A DNA stretch of 64,000 nt, taken from assembly GCF_003182475.1 (NCBI RefSeq), contig NZ_QGTS01000004.1:1-64000 (forward strand), written 5' to 3'. Both the position numbers and the translations under genes were made by a program. This stretch comes from Mangrovibacter plantisponsor. GTDB taxonomy: Bacteria; Pseudomonadota; Gammaproteobacteria; Enterobacterales; Enterobacteriaceae. Shown here piece after piece: positions 1 to 11,176 of this stretch (position 1 is the stretch's first letter; every line of letters starts with the position of its first letter). Below the pieces are notes generated by a model. That model had not been told where the DNA came from. It was given only the letters and a program-made list of their open reading frames with translations, and searched no databases.

Positions 1-146
1 TTAACCACAGTGCTATTTCCGCAACTCACTGCAAAGGCTGTGGCGAACCTATTCCAGAAAAGCGCCGTGTAGCCGTTCCTGGCTGCACCATGTGTATTGA
101 GTGCCAGAACTTCACTGATAAACGTAAAAAGGCAGGTATCGCATGA
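1..146 (+). CDS. DksA/TraR-type C4 zinc-finger protein, 3' part only
   Basis: An open frame enters from the left edge and stops at 144-146, giving the last 48 residues or so. It contains a C-x2-C-x17-C-x2-C arrangement (CKGC ... CIEC), the signature of the DksA/TraR zinc finger. Small proteins of this type are common in the late-left or accessory part of enterobacterial prophages, and it is followed at once by other prophage-like genes. The N-terminus lies outside the window, so full length and coiled-coil content cannot be judged. A role in modulating RNA polymerase is only inferred from the family. Confidence 0.75.
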   Translation, partial: NHSAISATHCKGCGEPIPEKRRVAVPGCTMCIECQNFTDKRKKAGIA

Positions 147-259
147 GCCAACCTAAACCGCTTATGAACTATTCCCCGGGAGCTCTTATTTTCATGGGAT
201 TTATGGTGGTGGCGTTCATTCTGGCTGCTGGTTACTTAGCAGTGCTGGTTTTGGAATGA
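143..259 (+). CDS. Small single-span membrane protein of the prophage
   Basis: A 38-codon frame whose ATG overlaps the stop of the zinc-finger gene (ATGA overlap), which suggests translational coupling. The peptide has a short polar N-terminus (MSQPKPLMNYS) followed by one hydrophobic stretch of about 22 residues rich in V, A, L and I, ending in E. It looks like a one-span inner-membrane peptide. I do not recognise a family. It is too short for most gene callers, but the tight coupling makes translation plausible. Confidence 0.5.
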   Translation: MSQPKPLMNYSPGALIFMGFMVVAFILAAGYLAVLVLE

Positions 260-347
260 AAGTGGCCACCAGCTATTTGGCAGCGAATTTTAAAACCAGC
301 AGTAATTTAATGGCCGGGTGCAGCCGGTCGTCACAAAGGGGGTAATA

Positions 348-590
348 ATGGCCAGATCTATACTACTTACAGAATGGGCAAAGGAAGAGTTCGGGGCTCC
401 CGTTCCTTCCAGTGCAACATTGAGCAAGTATGCCAAAAACGGGATGATCTTCCCGCCCCCGGTCAAAGTGGGGAAACAATGGCGGGTTGAGCCTTCGGCT
501 CGCTATGTTGGCATGACAGTAAAACCTGACGTTCATTCGAGCGATCACCCTTTACTCAGGAGAATACTGGAAGATGGCGAGACCACGTAA
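348..590 (+). CDS. Phage excisionase (Xis-like)
   Basis: An 80-residue protein starting at ATG 348, preceded by an AAGGGGG ribosome-binding site at 335-341; an upstream GTG/ATG-type extension to 318 has no such site. The sequence has an N-terminal winged-helix/excisionase look: MARSILLTEWAKEEFG, then 'SATLSKYAKNGMIFPPPVKVGKQWRV', a typical helix-turn-wing arrangement for reading a DNA groove and directing excision. It overlaps the start of the integrase gene by 17 bases, the usual xis-int order of lambdoid prophages that insert in icd. It would act with the integrase and IHF to excise the prophage. Confidence 0.8.
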   Translation: MARSILLTEWAKEEFGAPVPSSATLSKYAKNGMIFPPPVKVGKQWRVEPSARYVGMTVKPDVHSSDHPLLRRILEDGETT

Positions 591-1698
591 ATACAACGTG
601 GATATCCCGGGACTGTCATGCTTTACCGATGCGCGTACCAAAAAAGTGTACTGGCGTTATAAGCATCCTGTGACCGGGAAATTCCATGGGCTCGGCACCG
701 ATGAAAAATCGGCCCGTGAAATTGCGATAGAAGCCAATTCACGTCTTGCTGAAAGGCAAATGAAGCAGCTCATCAAGGCCCGGGATGAAATCAGCAGGCA
801 CTCAGGGAAAAGTATCACCGTACAGACATGGATTGGCAGGTACATGAAGATTCAGGAAGAACGGCTACAGTGTGGCGAAATTAAAATGAACACATATCGC
901 CAGAAAGGGGCACCACTGAAATCATTTCTTGAACATTATGGAATGAAGCCAGTCGATGAAGTAAATGTCCGCGACATCGCTGACCTGCTTGATGAATATC
1001 GACAACGGGAACAACACCGTATGGCCCAGATTGTTCGTATGGTGCTAATTGATGTTTACAAAGAAGCACAGCATGCTGGTGAAGTTCCTCCCGGATATAA
1101 CCCAGCTCAGGCGACGAAACAGCCAAGGAATAAAGTTCAACGAGAGCGGCTCAATATAGAAGAGTGGAAAGTTATTTTCGAAACAGCGAATGGCATGCCC
1201 CGTTATATTCAAAATACGATGCTTATTGCACTCGTTACCGGCCAACGGCTTGGTGATATAGCCCGAATGAAATTCAGTGATATATGGGATGGTTATTTGC
1301 ACATTGAACAAAGTAAAACAGGAACTAAATTAGCTATTCCCCTGAGTCTTAAATGTGAAGCAATAGATACAACCCTTGAGCAGGTAATAGTACGGTGCAG
1401 GGATAAAATATTGAGTCCGCATATTATCCACCACCATCACACAACCTCTCAGGCTAAACGGGGTGGGGCCGTATCTGAAAAAACCATCACCTCCGGTTTC
1501 AGTAATGCCCGGGATAAAAGCGGCCTTCAATGGAAAAATGGAACGCCACCGACATTCCACGAACAACGTTCTCTGGCTGAACGCCTTTATCGAGATCAGG
1601 GTATTAATACACAACACCTGTTAGGGCATAAAAACCAGGCTCAGACAGACAAGTACCACGATGACAGAGGCAAGAACTGGCTGGTTGTTGCAGTGTAA
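574..1698 (+). CDS. int: Tyrosine-type site-specific integrase of an icd-integrated prophage
   Basis: A 374-residue tyrosine recombinase. The N-terminal part (about 1-75) resembles the AP2-like arm-binding domain of phage 21/e14 integrases, followed by a SAM-like core-binding domain (about 80-180) and the catalytic domain. Catalytic residues are visible: R225 in TGQRLGD, K248 in SKTGTK, H329-x2-R332 in FHEQR, H352 in LLGHK and the nucleophile Y361 in TDKYHDD. All expected residues are present, so the enzyme looks intact. Its 3' end lies about 110 bases from the end of icd, and its gene points towards icd. That is the arrangement of phages that use the 3' end of icd as attachment site. Confidence 0.93.
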   Translation: MARPRKYNVDIPGLSCFTDARTKKVYWRYKHPVTGKFHGLGTDEKSAREIAIEANSRLAERQMKQLIKARDEISRHSGKSITVQTWIGRYMKIQEERLQCGEIKMNTYRQKGAPLKSFLEHYGMKPVDEVNVRDIADLLDEYRQREQHRMAQIVRMVLIDVYKEAQHAGEVPPGYNPAQATKQPRNKVQRERLNIEEWKVIFETANGMPRYIQNTMLIALVTGQRLGDIARMKFSDIWDGYLHIEQSKTGTKLAIPLSLKCEAIDTTLEQVIVRCRDKILSPHIIHHHHTTSQAKRGGAVSEKTITSGFSNARDKSGLQWKNGTPPTFHEQRSLAERLYRDQGINTQHLLGHKNQAQTDKYHDDRGKNWLVVAV

Positions 1699-1709
1699 TT
1701 TTTCACCGG

Positions 1710-1741
1710 TTTTGCAGAAGAGTTTTGCAGGGATTTTGCAG
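1710..1741 (+). repeat. Three TTTTGCAG direct repeats near the prophage/icd junction
   Basis: TTTTGCAG occurs at 1710-1717, 1723-1730 and 1734-1741, with 13- and 11-base periods, just after the integrase stop. Short repeated motifs next to int and the attachment core are typical of arm-type integrase binding sites. That role is inferred from position, spacing and repetition only. Confidence 0.55.
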
Positions 1742-1758
1742 AAGAATTTACGAAGCCA

Positions 1759-1787
1759 TAAAAAAACGGGAACCCACTGGCTCCCGT
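1759..1787 (-). terminator. Intrinsic terminator of icd
   Basis: Reading on the minus strand, an ACGGGA stem (1787-1782) pairs with TCCCGT (1771-1766) and is followed by seven T residues (1765-1759). It lies 24 bases past the icd stop. Because the prophage meets icd here, this terminator may have been supplied by the prophage end. Confidence 0.75.
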
Positions 1788-1810
1788 TCTTCACTAACCT
1801 GCCACGCAGA

Positions 1811-3061
1811 TTACATGTTCGCGATAATCGCGTCGCCAAACTCGCTACATTTCAGCAGTTTAGCACCATCCATCAGGCGTTCGAAATCGTAGGTTACGGT
1901 TTTGGCAGCGATTGCACCTTCCATACCTTTAACGATTAAGTCAGCTGCTTCGAACCACTGCATGTGGCGCAGCATCATCTCTGCAGACAGGATCACAGAA
2001 CCCGGGTTTACCTTATCCTGGCCTGCATATTTTGGAGCGGTGCCGTGTGTTGCTTCAAACAGAGCACATTCATCACCAATGTTGGCACCCGGAGCAATAC
2101 CGATACCACCAACCTGAGCCGCCAGCGCGTCAGAAATGTAGTCGCCATTCAGGTTCATACAAGCGATAACATCATATTCTGCCGGGCGCAACAGGATCTG
2201 TTGCAGGAAGGCATCGGCAATTACATCTTTAACAATAATGTCTTTGCCAGTATTTGGGTTTTTAATTTTCACCCACGGCCCGCCGTCAATCAGTTCACCA
2301 CCAAACTCTTCGCGAGCCAGTTGGTAGCCCCAGTCTTTAAAGGCGCCTTCAGTGAACTTCATGATGTTGCCTTTGTGCACCAGCGTAAGGGAATCGCGAT
2401 CATTTGTGATTGCGTATTCAATAGCAGCACGCACCAGGCGTTTAGTGCCGTCTTCAGAACAAGGTTTGATACCAATACCGCAGTGTTCAGGGAAGCGAAT
2501 TTTCTTCACGCCCATTTCTTCACGCAGGAATTTGATAACTTTTTCAGCATCTGCGCTGTCGGCTTTCCACTCAATACCGGCATAGATGTCTTCGGAGTTT
2601 TCGCGGAAGATAACCATGTTGGTCAGTTCAGGGTGTTTTACCGGGCTTGGAGTGCCCTGATAATAACGCACCGGGCGCAGGCACACATACAGGTCAAGTT
2701 CCTGGCGCAAAGCAACGTTCAGGGAACGGATACCGCCGCCAACTGGGGTAGTCAGAGGGCCTTTGATGGCAACGCGGTATTCACGAATCAGATCAAGTGT
2801 TTCAGGTGGCAGCCAGACATCCTGGCCGTAAACCTGGGTAGATTTCTCGCCGGTATAAATTTCCATCCAGGAAATTTTACGCTCACCGTTATAGGCTTTT
2901 GCGACAGCGGCATCGACCACTTTCAGCATTGCTGGCGTAACGTCCACCCCGATACCGTCACCTTCAATAAATGGAATAATCGGGTTATTTGGCACGTCAA
3001 TCTTGCCATTTTGCAGGGTGATCTTTTTACCTTCCGCCGGAACAACTACTTTGCTTTCCAT
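1811..3061 (-). CDS. icd: Isocitrate dehydrogenase (NADP+)
   Basis: A 416-residue TCA-cycle enzyme oxidising isocitrate to 2-oxoglutarate and CO2 with NADP+. It matches E. coli Icd nearly end to end, including the N-terminus [14 protein letters not shown], the substrate-binding and phosphorylation loop around [10 protein letters not shown] (the serine targeted by AceK), and the coenzyme region [11 protein letters not shown]. The start at 3061 has a GGAGAGG site just upstream. The C-terminus ends DAIIANM, slightly different from the E. coli ending. Phages of this integrase class replace the last codons of icd, so the final part of this gene is probably of prophage origin, with a displaced icd end at the far side of the prophage. 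Confidence 0.98.
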   Translation of the reverse strand: MESKVVVPAEGKKITLQNGKIDVPNNPIIPFIEGDGIGVDVTPAMLKVVDAAVAKAYNGERKISWMEIYTGEKSTQVYGQDVWLPPETLDLIREYRVAIKGPLTTPVGGGIRSLNVALRQELDLYVCLRPVRYYQGTPSPVKHPELTNMVIFRENSEDIYAGIEWKADSADAEKVIKFLREEMGVKKIRFPEHCGIGIKPCSEDGTKRLVRAAIEYAITNDRDSLTLVHKGNIMKFTEGAFKDWGYQLAREEFGGELIDGGPWVKIKNPNTGKDIIVKDVIADAFLQQILLRPAEYDVIACMNLNGDYISDALAAQVGGIGIAPGANIGDECALFEATHGTAPKYAGQDKVNPGSVILSAEMMLRHMQWFEAADLIVKGMEGAIAAKTVTYDFERLMDGAKLLKCSEFGDAIIANM

Positions 3062-3136
3062 TCACCTCTCCTTCGAGCGCTTCTGGTTACTCTTTTGTTA
3101 ATAATTTGTAATGGCGCATCAATACTACCTGAATGT

Positions 3137-3173
3137 TTTACGCCATGCCAGGCACTTATGTTTACGTTATAAT
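3137..3173 (+). promoter_or_regulatory. Probable rluE promoter
   Basis: A consensus -10 TATAAT stands at 3168-3173 with poor -35-like sequence upstream. Transcription would start near 3180, which places the ATG at 3172 before the transcript and supports the rluE start at 3202. Confidence 0.45.
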
Positions 3174-3201
3174 GCGTGAATCAACCTTACCTGAAAATAC
3201 C

Positions 3202-3825
3202 ATGAATAAAACTTCTTTTAGAAATCACCAGGATAAACGATTCAGCTCAAAACAAGGCACCAGAAATAGCAAACCAGCTGGTCCAAAACGGCTTGTTCTC
3301 TTCAATAAACCTTATGATGTCCTCCCTCAATTTACTGATGAATCTGGTCGCCAGACACTAAAAGACTATATTTCCGTGCCGGGCATCTATGCAGCCGGGC
3401 GTCTGGACCGAGACAGCGAAGGCCTGTTGCTGTTAACCAACGATGGAAAATTACAGGCGGCACTAACTCAACCTGGTAAGCGAACCGGTAAGATTTATTT
3501 TGTACAGGTGGAAGGTGAGCCCGATGAAGCCGCACTGGCAGCCCTGCGCAATGGCATTACACTAAAAGATGGTCCAACCTTGCCAGCCGGGGCGGAGCTT
3601 GTTACCGAACCCTCATGGGTTTGGCCGCGTAATCCACCCATCCGTGAGCGAAAATCCATACCAACCAGTTGGCTTAAAATCACGCTTTATGAAGGCCGCA
3701 ACCGCCAGGTGCGCCGCATGACTGCACATGTTGGCTTCCCTACTCTGCGCCTGATTCGCTACGCAATAGGGCCTTATACACTGGAAAATATTCCCTGTGG
3801 GGAGTGGCGGGAGCTACCCGCTTAA
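3202..3825 (+). CDS. rluE: 23S rRNA pseudouridine synthase E
   Basis: A 207-residue enzyme of the RsuA/RluB/E/F family that isomerises uridine 2457 of 23S rRNA. The catalytic motif is [19 protein letters not shown] (Asp in RLDRDSEG), followed later by GRNRQVRRM and the ending RLIRYAIG. It is close to E. coli RluE over the whole length, without the long C-terminal extension of RluB. The start at ATG 3202 ([10 protein letters not shown]) matches the conserved N-terminus. It is divergent from icd and followed by nudJ after 17 bases, so the two are probably cotranscribed. Confidence 0.95.
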   Translation: MNKTSFRNHQDKRFSSKQGTRNSKPAGPKRLVLFNKPYDVLPQFTDESGRQTLKDYISVPGIYAAGRLDRDSEGLLLLTNDGKLQAALTQPGKRTGKIYFVQVEGEPDEAALAALRNGITLKDGPTLPAGAELVTEPSWVWPRNPPIRERKSIPTSWLKITLYEGRNRQVRRMTAHVGFPTLRLIRYAIGPYTLENIPCGEWRELPA

Positions 3826-3842
3826 TGTGAAGGAAGAATACC

Positions 3843-4301
3843 ATGCTAAAACCCCATGTTACTGTCGCCTGTGTTGTTCAGGCAGAAAACAAGTTCTTAG
3901 TTGTTGAAGAAAAAGTGCGCGGCAAAGCGACCTGGAACCAGCCTGCCGGGCATCTGGAAGCACGTGAAACACTGGTTGAAGCAGCAGAACGTGAACTGTA
4001 TGAAGAAACCGGTATCATTGCCAGGCCACAGCATTTTTTACAACTGCACCAATGGATAGCACCGGACAACACACCGTTTTTACGTTTCCTGTTCGCTATT
4101 GATTTGCCTGAAATATGCCCAACAGAACCGCACGACAGTGATATTGACCGCTGCCTGTGGGTGGATGAACAAACCTTATTACAGGCCACAAATCTGCGCT
4201 CACCGCTGGTTGCAGAAAGCCTGCACTGTTATCGCAAAGGCGAACGTTATCCGCTGGCATTACTTGGTGCTTTTAACTGGCCGTTCACAAAGGATGCCTA
4301 A
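3843..4301 (+). CDS. nudJ: Nudix phosphatase NudJ
   Basis: A 152-residue Nudix hydrolase. The Nudix box is [20 protein letters not shown] followed by TG, matching G-x5-E-x7-REU-x-EE-x-G-U. In E. coli this enzyme hydrolyses nucleoside tri- and diphosphates and the thiamine precursor HMP-PP. Length and ending (FNWPFTK) match the E. coli protein. It has an AAGGAAGA ribosome site and lies between rluE and mnmA in the conserved order. Confidence 0.95.
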   Translation: MLKPHVTVACVVQAENKFLVVEEKVRGKATWNQPAGHLEARETLVEAAERELYEETGIIARPQHFLQLHQWIAPDNTPFLRFLFAIDLPEICPTEPHDSDIDRCLWVDEQTLLQATNLRSPLVAESLHCYRKGERYPLALLGAFNWPFTKDA

Positions 4302-4357
4302 CGGTTCGGCGCGTGCTAGAATACGCCGCTTCGAAGTTGATAGTCGTGAGTATCTCC

Positions 4358-5458
4358 ATGTCAGAAAGCCAGAAAAAAGTAATCGTCGGGATGTCCGGCG
4401 GTGTTGACTCTTCCGTCTCCGCTTACCTGTTACTGCAACAAGGGTACAAGGTGGAAGGCCTGTTCATGAAGAACTGGGAAGAAGATGATGGCGAGGAGTA
4501 TTGCACGGCTGCTGCAGACCTCGCAGATGCGCAGGCAGTCTGTGATAAGCTCGGTATTGAACTGCATACGGTCAATTTTGCAGCCGAATACTGGGATAAT
4601 GTCTTCGAGTTATTCCTTGCTGAATACAAAGCAGGTCGCACGCCAAATCCGGATATTCTGTGTAATAAAGAAATCAAATTCAAAGCGTTCCTTGAATTTG
4701 CAGCAGAAGATCTTGGTGCCGATTATATCGCAACGGGTCACTATGTACGCCGTGCTGATGCCAACGGCAAAAGCCAGCTTCTGCGTGGTCTGGATGGCAA
4801 TAAAGACCAGAGTTACTTTCTTTATACACTAAGCCATGAACAAATCGCGCAAAGCCTGTTCCCGGTAGGCGAACTGGAAAAACCACAAGTCCGTAAAATC
4901 GCTGAAGAACTGGACCTGGCCACCGCGAAGAAAAAAGACTCCACCGGTATTTGTTTTATTGGCGAGCGTAAATTCCGTGAATTCCTTGGCCGCTATTTAC
5001 CTGCACAGCCAGGGAAAATCATCACCGTTGATGGCGATGAAATTGGTCAACACCAGGGGTTGATGTACCACACACTCGGCCAGCGTAAAGGGCTGGGGAT
5101 TGGTGGTACAAAAGAAGGTAGCGAAGACCCGTGGTATGTGGTGGATAAAGACGTTGCCAACAATATTCTGATTGTGGCCCAGGGCCATGAACACCCACGC
5201 CTGATGTCCACAGGGCTGGTTGCGCAGCAGTTACACTGGGTATCCCGTGAACCACTCTCTGCGCCTCTGGAATGCACAGTAAAAACACGTTACCGCCAGG
5301 AAGATATTCCCTGCACCGTCACCCCTCTGGATGACGACCGGATCGAAGTGCGCTTTGCCACACCGGTTGCAGCAGTAACCCCTGGCCAGTCTGCGGTATT
5401 TTACACCGGAGAAATCTGCCTGGGCGGTGGGGTAATAGAACAACGTATTCCTCTGTAA
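4358..5458 (+). CDS. mnmA: tRNA 2-thiouridylase MnmA
   Basis: A 366-residue enzyme that puts sulfur on U34 of tRNA Lys, Glu and Gln, taking it from the TusE relay. The ATP-binding P-loop is [13 protein letters not shown] near residue 12. The catalytic cysteines lie in [12 protein letters not shown] and [11 protein letters not shown], with the invariant Asp in [11 protein letters not shown]. The start at 4358 ([11 protein letters not shown]) matches E. coli; the upstream extension to 4313 runs over the nudJ stop region and is not conserved. hflD follows after 33 bases. Confidence 0.97.
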   Translation: MSESQKKVIVGMSGGVDSSVSAYLLLQQGYKVEGLFMKNWEEDDGEEYCTAAADLADAQAVCDKLGIELHTVNFAAEYWDNVFELFLAEYKAGRTPNPDILCNKEIKFKAFLEFAAEDLGADYIATGHYVRRADANGKSQLLRGLDGNKDQSYFLYTLSHEQIAQSLFPVGELEKPQVRKIAEELDLATAKKKDSTGICFIGERKFREFLGRYLPAQPGKIITVDGDEIGQHQGLMYHTLGQRKGLGIGGTKEGSEDPWYVVDKDVANNILIVAQGHEHPRLMSTGLVAQQLHWVSREPLSAPLECTVKTRYRQEDIPCTVTPLDDDRIEVRFATPVAAVTPGQSAVFYTGEICLGGGVIEQRIPL

Positions 5459-5491
5459 ATCATTCCCGCTGCACAAAAGAAAGGAGTTTGC

Positions 5492-7512
<2,021 letters not shown>

Positions 7513-7521
7513 CAGTCCAGT

Positions 7522-7560
7522 GTGAACGCTGCCACCTGGTGGCGTTCACCTTTATCATTT
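7522..7560 (+). terminator. Hairpin after purB
   Basis: GTGAAC and GCCACC pair with GGTGGC and GTTCAC (7522-7549) around a very tight loop, followed by a weak T-rich stretch. It is probably an intrinsic terminator or a 3' stabiliser of purB mRNA. Confidence 0.5.
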
Positions 7561-7561
7561 A

Positions 7562-7578
7562 TGTTTAACTCGCGTTTA
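7562..7578 (+). promoter_or_regulatory. PhoP box upstream of phoPQ
   Basis: TGTTTA (7562-7567) and CGTTTA (7573-7578) form a direct repeat with an 11-base period, the known PhoP-binding pattern (T/G)GTTTA-N5-(T/G)GTTTA. It lies about 200 bases before phoP and fits autoregulation of phoPQ. I see no clean -10 at the expected distance. Confidence 0.65.
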
Positions 7579-7775
7579 TTTACTTATCCGTTTCACGGGC
7601 AGAATCCCTGCAAATATTTACACTTCTCACCCTGCACGCCGGAATAAGTCACGTACAATCTCCCTGTTATTTTGCCAGAGCCGCTTTGCCATGAAGCTGT
7701 TTCAATAAATTCGCCTTCTGTGCGAAAATGGTAAAATGAAATAAGCCTGGTTATATGAAGTTATGAGGACTACCA

Positions 7776-8450
7776 ATGCGCGTACTGGTTGTGGAAGATA
7801 ACGCGTTATTACGCCATCACCTGAAAGTTCAATTGCGTGAATTGGGCCATCAGGTTGATTCAGCGGAAGATGCCAAAGAAGCGGATTACTTCCTGAAAGA
7901 ACATGTGCCGGATATTGCCATTGTTGACCTTGGCCTTCCGGATGAAGACGGCGTATCAATGATTAGCCGCTGGCGTAGTGAGCATATTACGCTCCCTATT
8001 CTGGTGCTCACTGCGCGTGAGAGCTGGCAGGAAAAAGTTGAAGTGCTTGGTGCCGGAGCAGATGACTATGTGACCAAGCCTTTCCACCTGGAAGAAGTGG
8101 TTGCCAGAATGCAGGTATTAATGCGCAGAAACAGTGGCCTGGCATCGCAGGTTATCACTCTGGCACCTTTTCACCTTGATTTGTCTCGCCGGGAATTATC
8201 CATTAACGGCACTCTTATCAAGCTAACCGCCTTTGAATATACCATTATGGAAATGTTAATTCGTAATAATGGAAAGGTTGTCAGTAAAGAAGCATTAATG
8301 CTGCAACTGTACCCGGATGCAGAATTAAGAGAAAGCCACACTATTGATGTATTAATGGGGCGGTTACGTAAAAAAATACAGTCACAACATGCAGGTGAAG
8401 TCATTATCACGGTACGGGGCCAGGGTTACCGTTTTGAACTGGTGCCATGA
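7776..8450 (+). CDS. phoP: Response regulator PhoP
   Basis: A 224-residue OmpR-family regulator that responds to low Mg2+, acid and cationic peptides through PhoQ. The receiver domain has the acidic pocket E8/D9, phospho-acceptor D51 in IVDLGLP and K101 in VTKPF. The winged-helix DNA-binding domain (about 125-224) ends [10 protein letters not shown]. Its ATG has a GAGGAC site upstream. The stop overlaps the phoQ start by four bases (ATGA). A PhoP box upstream indicates autoregulation. Confidence 0.98.
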   Translation: MRVLVVEDNALLRHHLKVQLRELGHQVDSAEDAKEADYFLKEHVPDIAIVDLGLPDEDGVSMISRWRSEHITLPILVLTARESWQEKVEVLGAGADDYVTKPFHLEEVVARMQVLMRRNSGLASQVITLAPFHLDLSRRELSINGTLIKLTAFEYTIMEMLIRNNGKVVSKEALMLQLYPDAELRESHTIDVLMGRLRKKIQSQHAGEVIITVRGQGYRFELVP

Positions 8451-9916
8451 AACGCGTTTACACGTGGTTATTCCCCCTCTCCCTGCGCCTGCGCTTTTTG
8501 CTGGCAACAGCGGCAGTCGTCACCATACTGTCGCTGGCCTACGGCTTTGTCGCCATTGCTGGCTATACAGTCAGTTTTGATAAAAATACCTTCCGCCTGC
8601 TACGTGGCGAAAGCAATATGTATTACACGTTTGTTCACTTCAGTGACGGTAAACTGACAGTTGATTTTCCTCCTGAGCTGGATGCGCAAAGCCCAACCCT
8701 TGCCATGATTTACGATAAACACGGCAAATTGCTCTGGCAGCAACGCCAGGTATCCTGGGTAAAAGATAATATTCGCCCGGAGTGGCTTAAGTCTGACGGT
8801 TTCCATGAAATTGAATCATCGCTGAGCGCCAGCCGGGCATTGCTGAGCAACAACAACGAAATGCAGCAAGCCCTGCAAACGTTGCATGACGATGAAAACA
8901 GTGCCTCCATGACGCACTCAGTTGCCATTAACCGCTACCCGGCAACCGCTACGTTACCAGCGTTGACCATTGCAGTTGTCGATGCCATTCCGGTGGAGCT
9001 GAAGCGCGCAAACAAGGTCTGGAACTGGTTCATGTATGTGCTGGTTGCCAACATACTGCTGGTTATTCCCCTGCTCTGGCTGGCCGCGCGCTGGAGTTTG
9101 CGCCCCATCGAATCCCTTGCAGGCGAAGTACGGGAACTGGAATCCCGCCATCGTGAACACCTTAACCCGGAAACCACACGTGAGCTGACCAGTCTGGTAC
9201 GCAATCTGAACCAACTGGTGACATCGGAACGCGAGCGCTATACCAAATATCGCACCACACTTACTGACCTCACTCACAGCCTGAAAACCCCACTGGCTGT
9301 TTTGCAGTCCACCCTTCGAGCCCTGCGTACAGAGAAAATGGATGTCAGCCAGGCGGAAAGCATTATGCTCGAACAAATCAGCCGTATTTCCGGCCAGATT
9401 GGTTATTACCTGCATCGTGCCAGCGTCCAGGGCAACGGAGTATTGCTGAACCGTGAACTTCACCCGGTAGCACCAATTCTTGACAGCCTGGCATCGGCAC
9501 TCAACAAAGTTTATCAAATCAAAGGGGTGGATATTCGGCTGGATATCTCCCCCGAAGTGGCTTTCATTGGTGAAAAAAATGACTTCATGGAAGTGTTGGG
9601 TAACGTGCTGGATAACGCCTGTAAGTATTGTCTGGAGTTTGTCGAAGTCCGGGCCAGCCATTGCGATGAAGGCCTGGTTGTCGTTGTTGATGATGACGGG
9701 CCAGGTATTCCGGAAGCTCGCCGGGCCGGGGTGTTCGAGCGCGGCCAGCGTATTGATACTCTCCGCCCAGGCCAGGGGGTCGGGTTGGCTGTTGTTCAGG
9801 ATGTTGTTGAGCAATATGACGGGGATATCCGCCTGGCAGAAAGCCACCTTGGCGGCCTGTCAATGAGGATACTATTTCGCCGCCAGGATGGTGTCACAAC
9901 CGACCAGTTCTATTAA
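8447..9916 (+). CDS. phoQ: Sensor histidine kinase PhoQ
   Basis: A 489-residue inner-membrane sensor kinase/phosphatase for PhoP. The first membrane segment is at about 17-38 ([20 protein letters not shown]). A periplasmic sensor follows with a cluster of acidic residues, then a second segment near 195-215 ([20 protein letters not shown]) and a HAMP linker. The phospho-acceptor is H277 in [13 protein letters not shown]. Kinase boxes are N in [18 protein letters not shown] and GQGVGLAVV. All catalytic motifs are intact. It is translationally coupled to phoP. Confidence 0.97.
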   Translation: MKRVYTWLFPLSLRLRFLLATAAVVTILSLAYGFVAIAGYTVSFDKNTFRLLRGESNMYYTFVHFSDGKLTVDFPPELDAQSPTLAMIYDKHGKLLWQQRQVSWVKDNIRPEWLKSDGFHEIESSLSASRALLSNNNEMQQALQTLHDDENSASMTHSVAINRYPATATLPALTIAVVDAIPVELKRANKVWNWFMYVLVANILLVIPLLWLAARWSLRPIESLAGEVRELESRHREHLNPETTRELTSLVRNLNQLVTSERERYTKYRTTLTDLTHSLKTPLAVLQSTLRALRTEKMDVSQAESIMLEQISRISGQIGYYLHRASVQGNGVLLNRELHPVAPILDSLASALNKVYQIKGVDIRLDISPEVAFIGEKNDFMEVLGNVLDNACKYCLEFVEVRASHCDEGLVVVVDDDGPGIPEARRAGVFERGQRIDTLRPGQGVGLAVVQDVVEQYDGDIRLAESHLGGLSMRILFRRQDGVTTDQFY

Positions 9917-9993
9917 AAAAACGTTACAGTTCACCGTGCATCCTCATCATCATCCGTTATAATCCGCCAAGGTCATCGCCCTCAGGAACAAAT

Positions 9994-11118
9994 ATGGAAT
10001 ACCACGCAGATATAAACTGGCCCGACTTTATTCAGCGCTACTGGCAAAAACGCCCGGTAGTGCTTAAACGAGCGCTGAAAAACTTTATTGACCCAATCTC
10101 CCCCGACGAATTAGCCGGGCTGGCCATGGAGAGTGAAGTTGACAGCCGCCTGGTCAGCCACGATGACGGGCAATGGCAAGTCAGCCACGGGCCGTTTGAA
10201 AGCTTTGATCATTTGGGTGAAACCAACTGGTCTTTGCTGGTTCAGGCGGTTGATCACTGGCATGAACCCAGTGCGGCACTGATGCGCCCGTTTCGCGCGC
10301 TACCTGACTGGCGAATTGATGACCTGATGATTTCATTCTCCGTACCTGGTGGCGGTGTGGGGCCGCACCTGGATCAGTACGACGTGTTTATTATTCAGGG
10401 AACAGGCCGCCGCCGCTGGCGGGTGGGTGACAAAACGCCGATGGTGCAGCATTGCCCACACCCTGATCTTCTGCAGGTAGATCCCTTCACTGCCATTATT
10501 GATGAAGAGCTGGAGCCCGGTGATATTCTCTACATCCCACCCGGTTTTCCCCATGAAGGCTATTCGCTGGAAAATGCACTGAACTATTCAGTGGGTTTCC
10601 GGGCGCCGAGCGGGCGCGAATTAATCAGTGGGTTTGCAGACCATGTATTGCAACGTGAACTGGGCGGTAAACGCTTTGAAGACCCCGATGTCCCTTCCCG
10701 GGCCCATCCGGCAGAGATTTTACCCTCAGAGCTTGATGGCGTTCGTGCCATGATGCTGGCGCTGGTTAATGATGAAGACCAGTTCAATAGCTGGTTTGGT
10801 GAATTTATCAGCCAGTCTCGCCATGAACTGGAGATCGTGCCACCTGAACCGCCTTACCAAAGCGATGAGGTGTACGATGCGCTCCAGCAGGGTGAAGAAT
10901 TGAACCGCCCGGGAGGGCTGCGCGTGTTGCGCATTAATGATGCGGTGTTCGTCAACGGCGAGAAACTGCACAGCCCCAACCAGCAGGCACTTTTCGCACT
11001 GGCAGATAACCTGGCAATTGGGAAAGATAAGCTGGGTGATGCCCTGGAAGACCCGTCATTCCTGGCAATGCTGACAACGCTGGTAAACAGCGGTTACTGG
11101 TATTTCGAAGCCGAATAA
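9994..11118 (+). CDS. roxA: 50S ribosomal protein L16 arginine 3-hydroxylase (JmjC-type)
   Basis: A 374-residue 2-oxoglutarate/Fe(II)-dependent oxygenase, also called YcfD/RoxA, that hydroxylates an arginine of ribosomal protein L16. The iron-binding triad is visible: H125 and D127 in GPHLDQYD and H187 in PPGFPHEGY. An N-terminal JmjC barrel is followed by a dimerisation and C-terminal winged-helix region. It follows phoQ after 77 bases and converges on pepT. Confidence 0.95.
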   Translation: MEYHADINWPDFIQRYWQKRPVVLKRALKNFIDPISPDELAGLAMESEVDSRLVSHDDGQWQVSHGPFESFDHLGETNWSLLVQAVDHWHEPSAALMRPFRALPDWRIDDLMISFSVPGGGVGPHLDQYDVFIIQGTGRRRWRVGDKTPMVQHCPHPDLLQVDPFTAIIDEELEPGDILYIPPGFPHEGYSLENALNYSVGFRAPSGRELISGFADHVLQRELGGKRFEDPDVPSRAHPAEILPSELDGVRAMMLALVNDEDQFNSWFGEFISQSRHELEIVPPEPPYQSDEVYDALQQGEELNRPGGLRVLRINDAVFVNGEKLHSPNQQALFALADNLAIGKDKLGDALEDPSFLAMLTTLVNSGYWYFEAE

Positions 11119-11124
11119 CGCAAG

Positions 11125-11158
11125 AGCCGCGCACACAGGCAGAATAGTGCGCGCGGCT
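11125..11158. terminator. Bidirectional hairpin between roxA and pepT
   Basis: AGCCGCG pairs with CGCGGCT and CAC with GTG, with a small bulge, in the short gap between two convergent genes. It could end transcription from both sides, although no long T run follows. Confidence 0.5.
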
Positions 11159-11176
11159 TCGGTCATGCCGGGGTTT

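Noticed and set aside
1964-3172. 402-codon open frame on the plus strand opposite icd
   Set aside because: It is a long antisense shadow of a highly conserved gene; the translation has no recognisable domain and no ribosome site, and icd on the other strand is certain.
8954-9847. 297-codon frame antisense to phoQ
   Set aside because: Phase-locked shadow of phoQ codons; no family resemblance or start signal.
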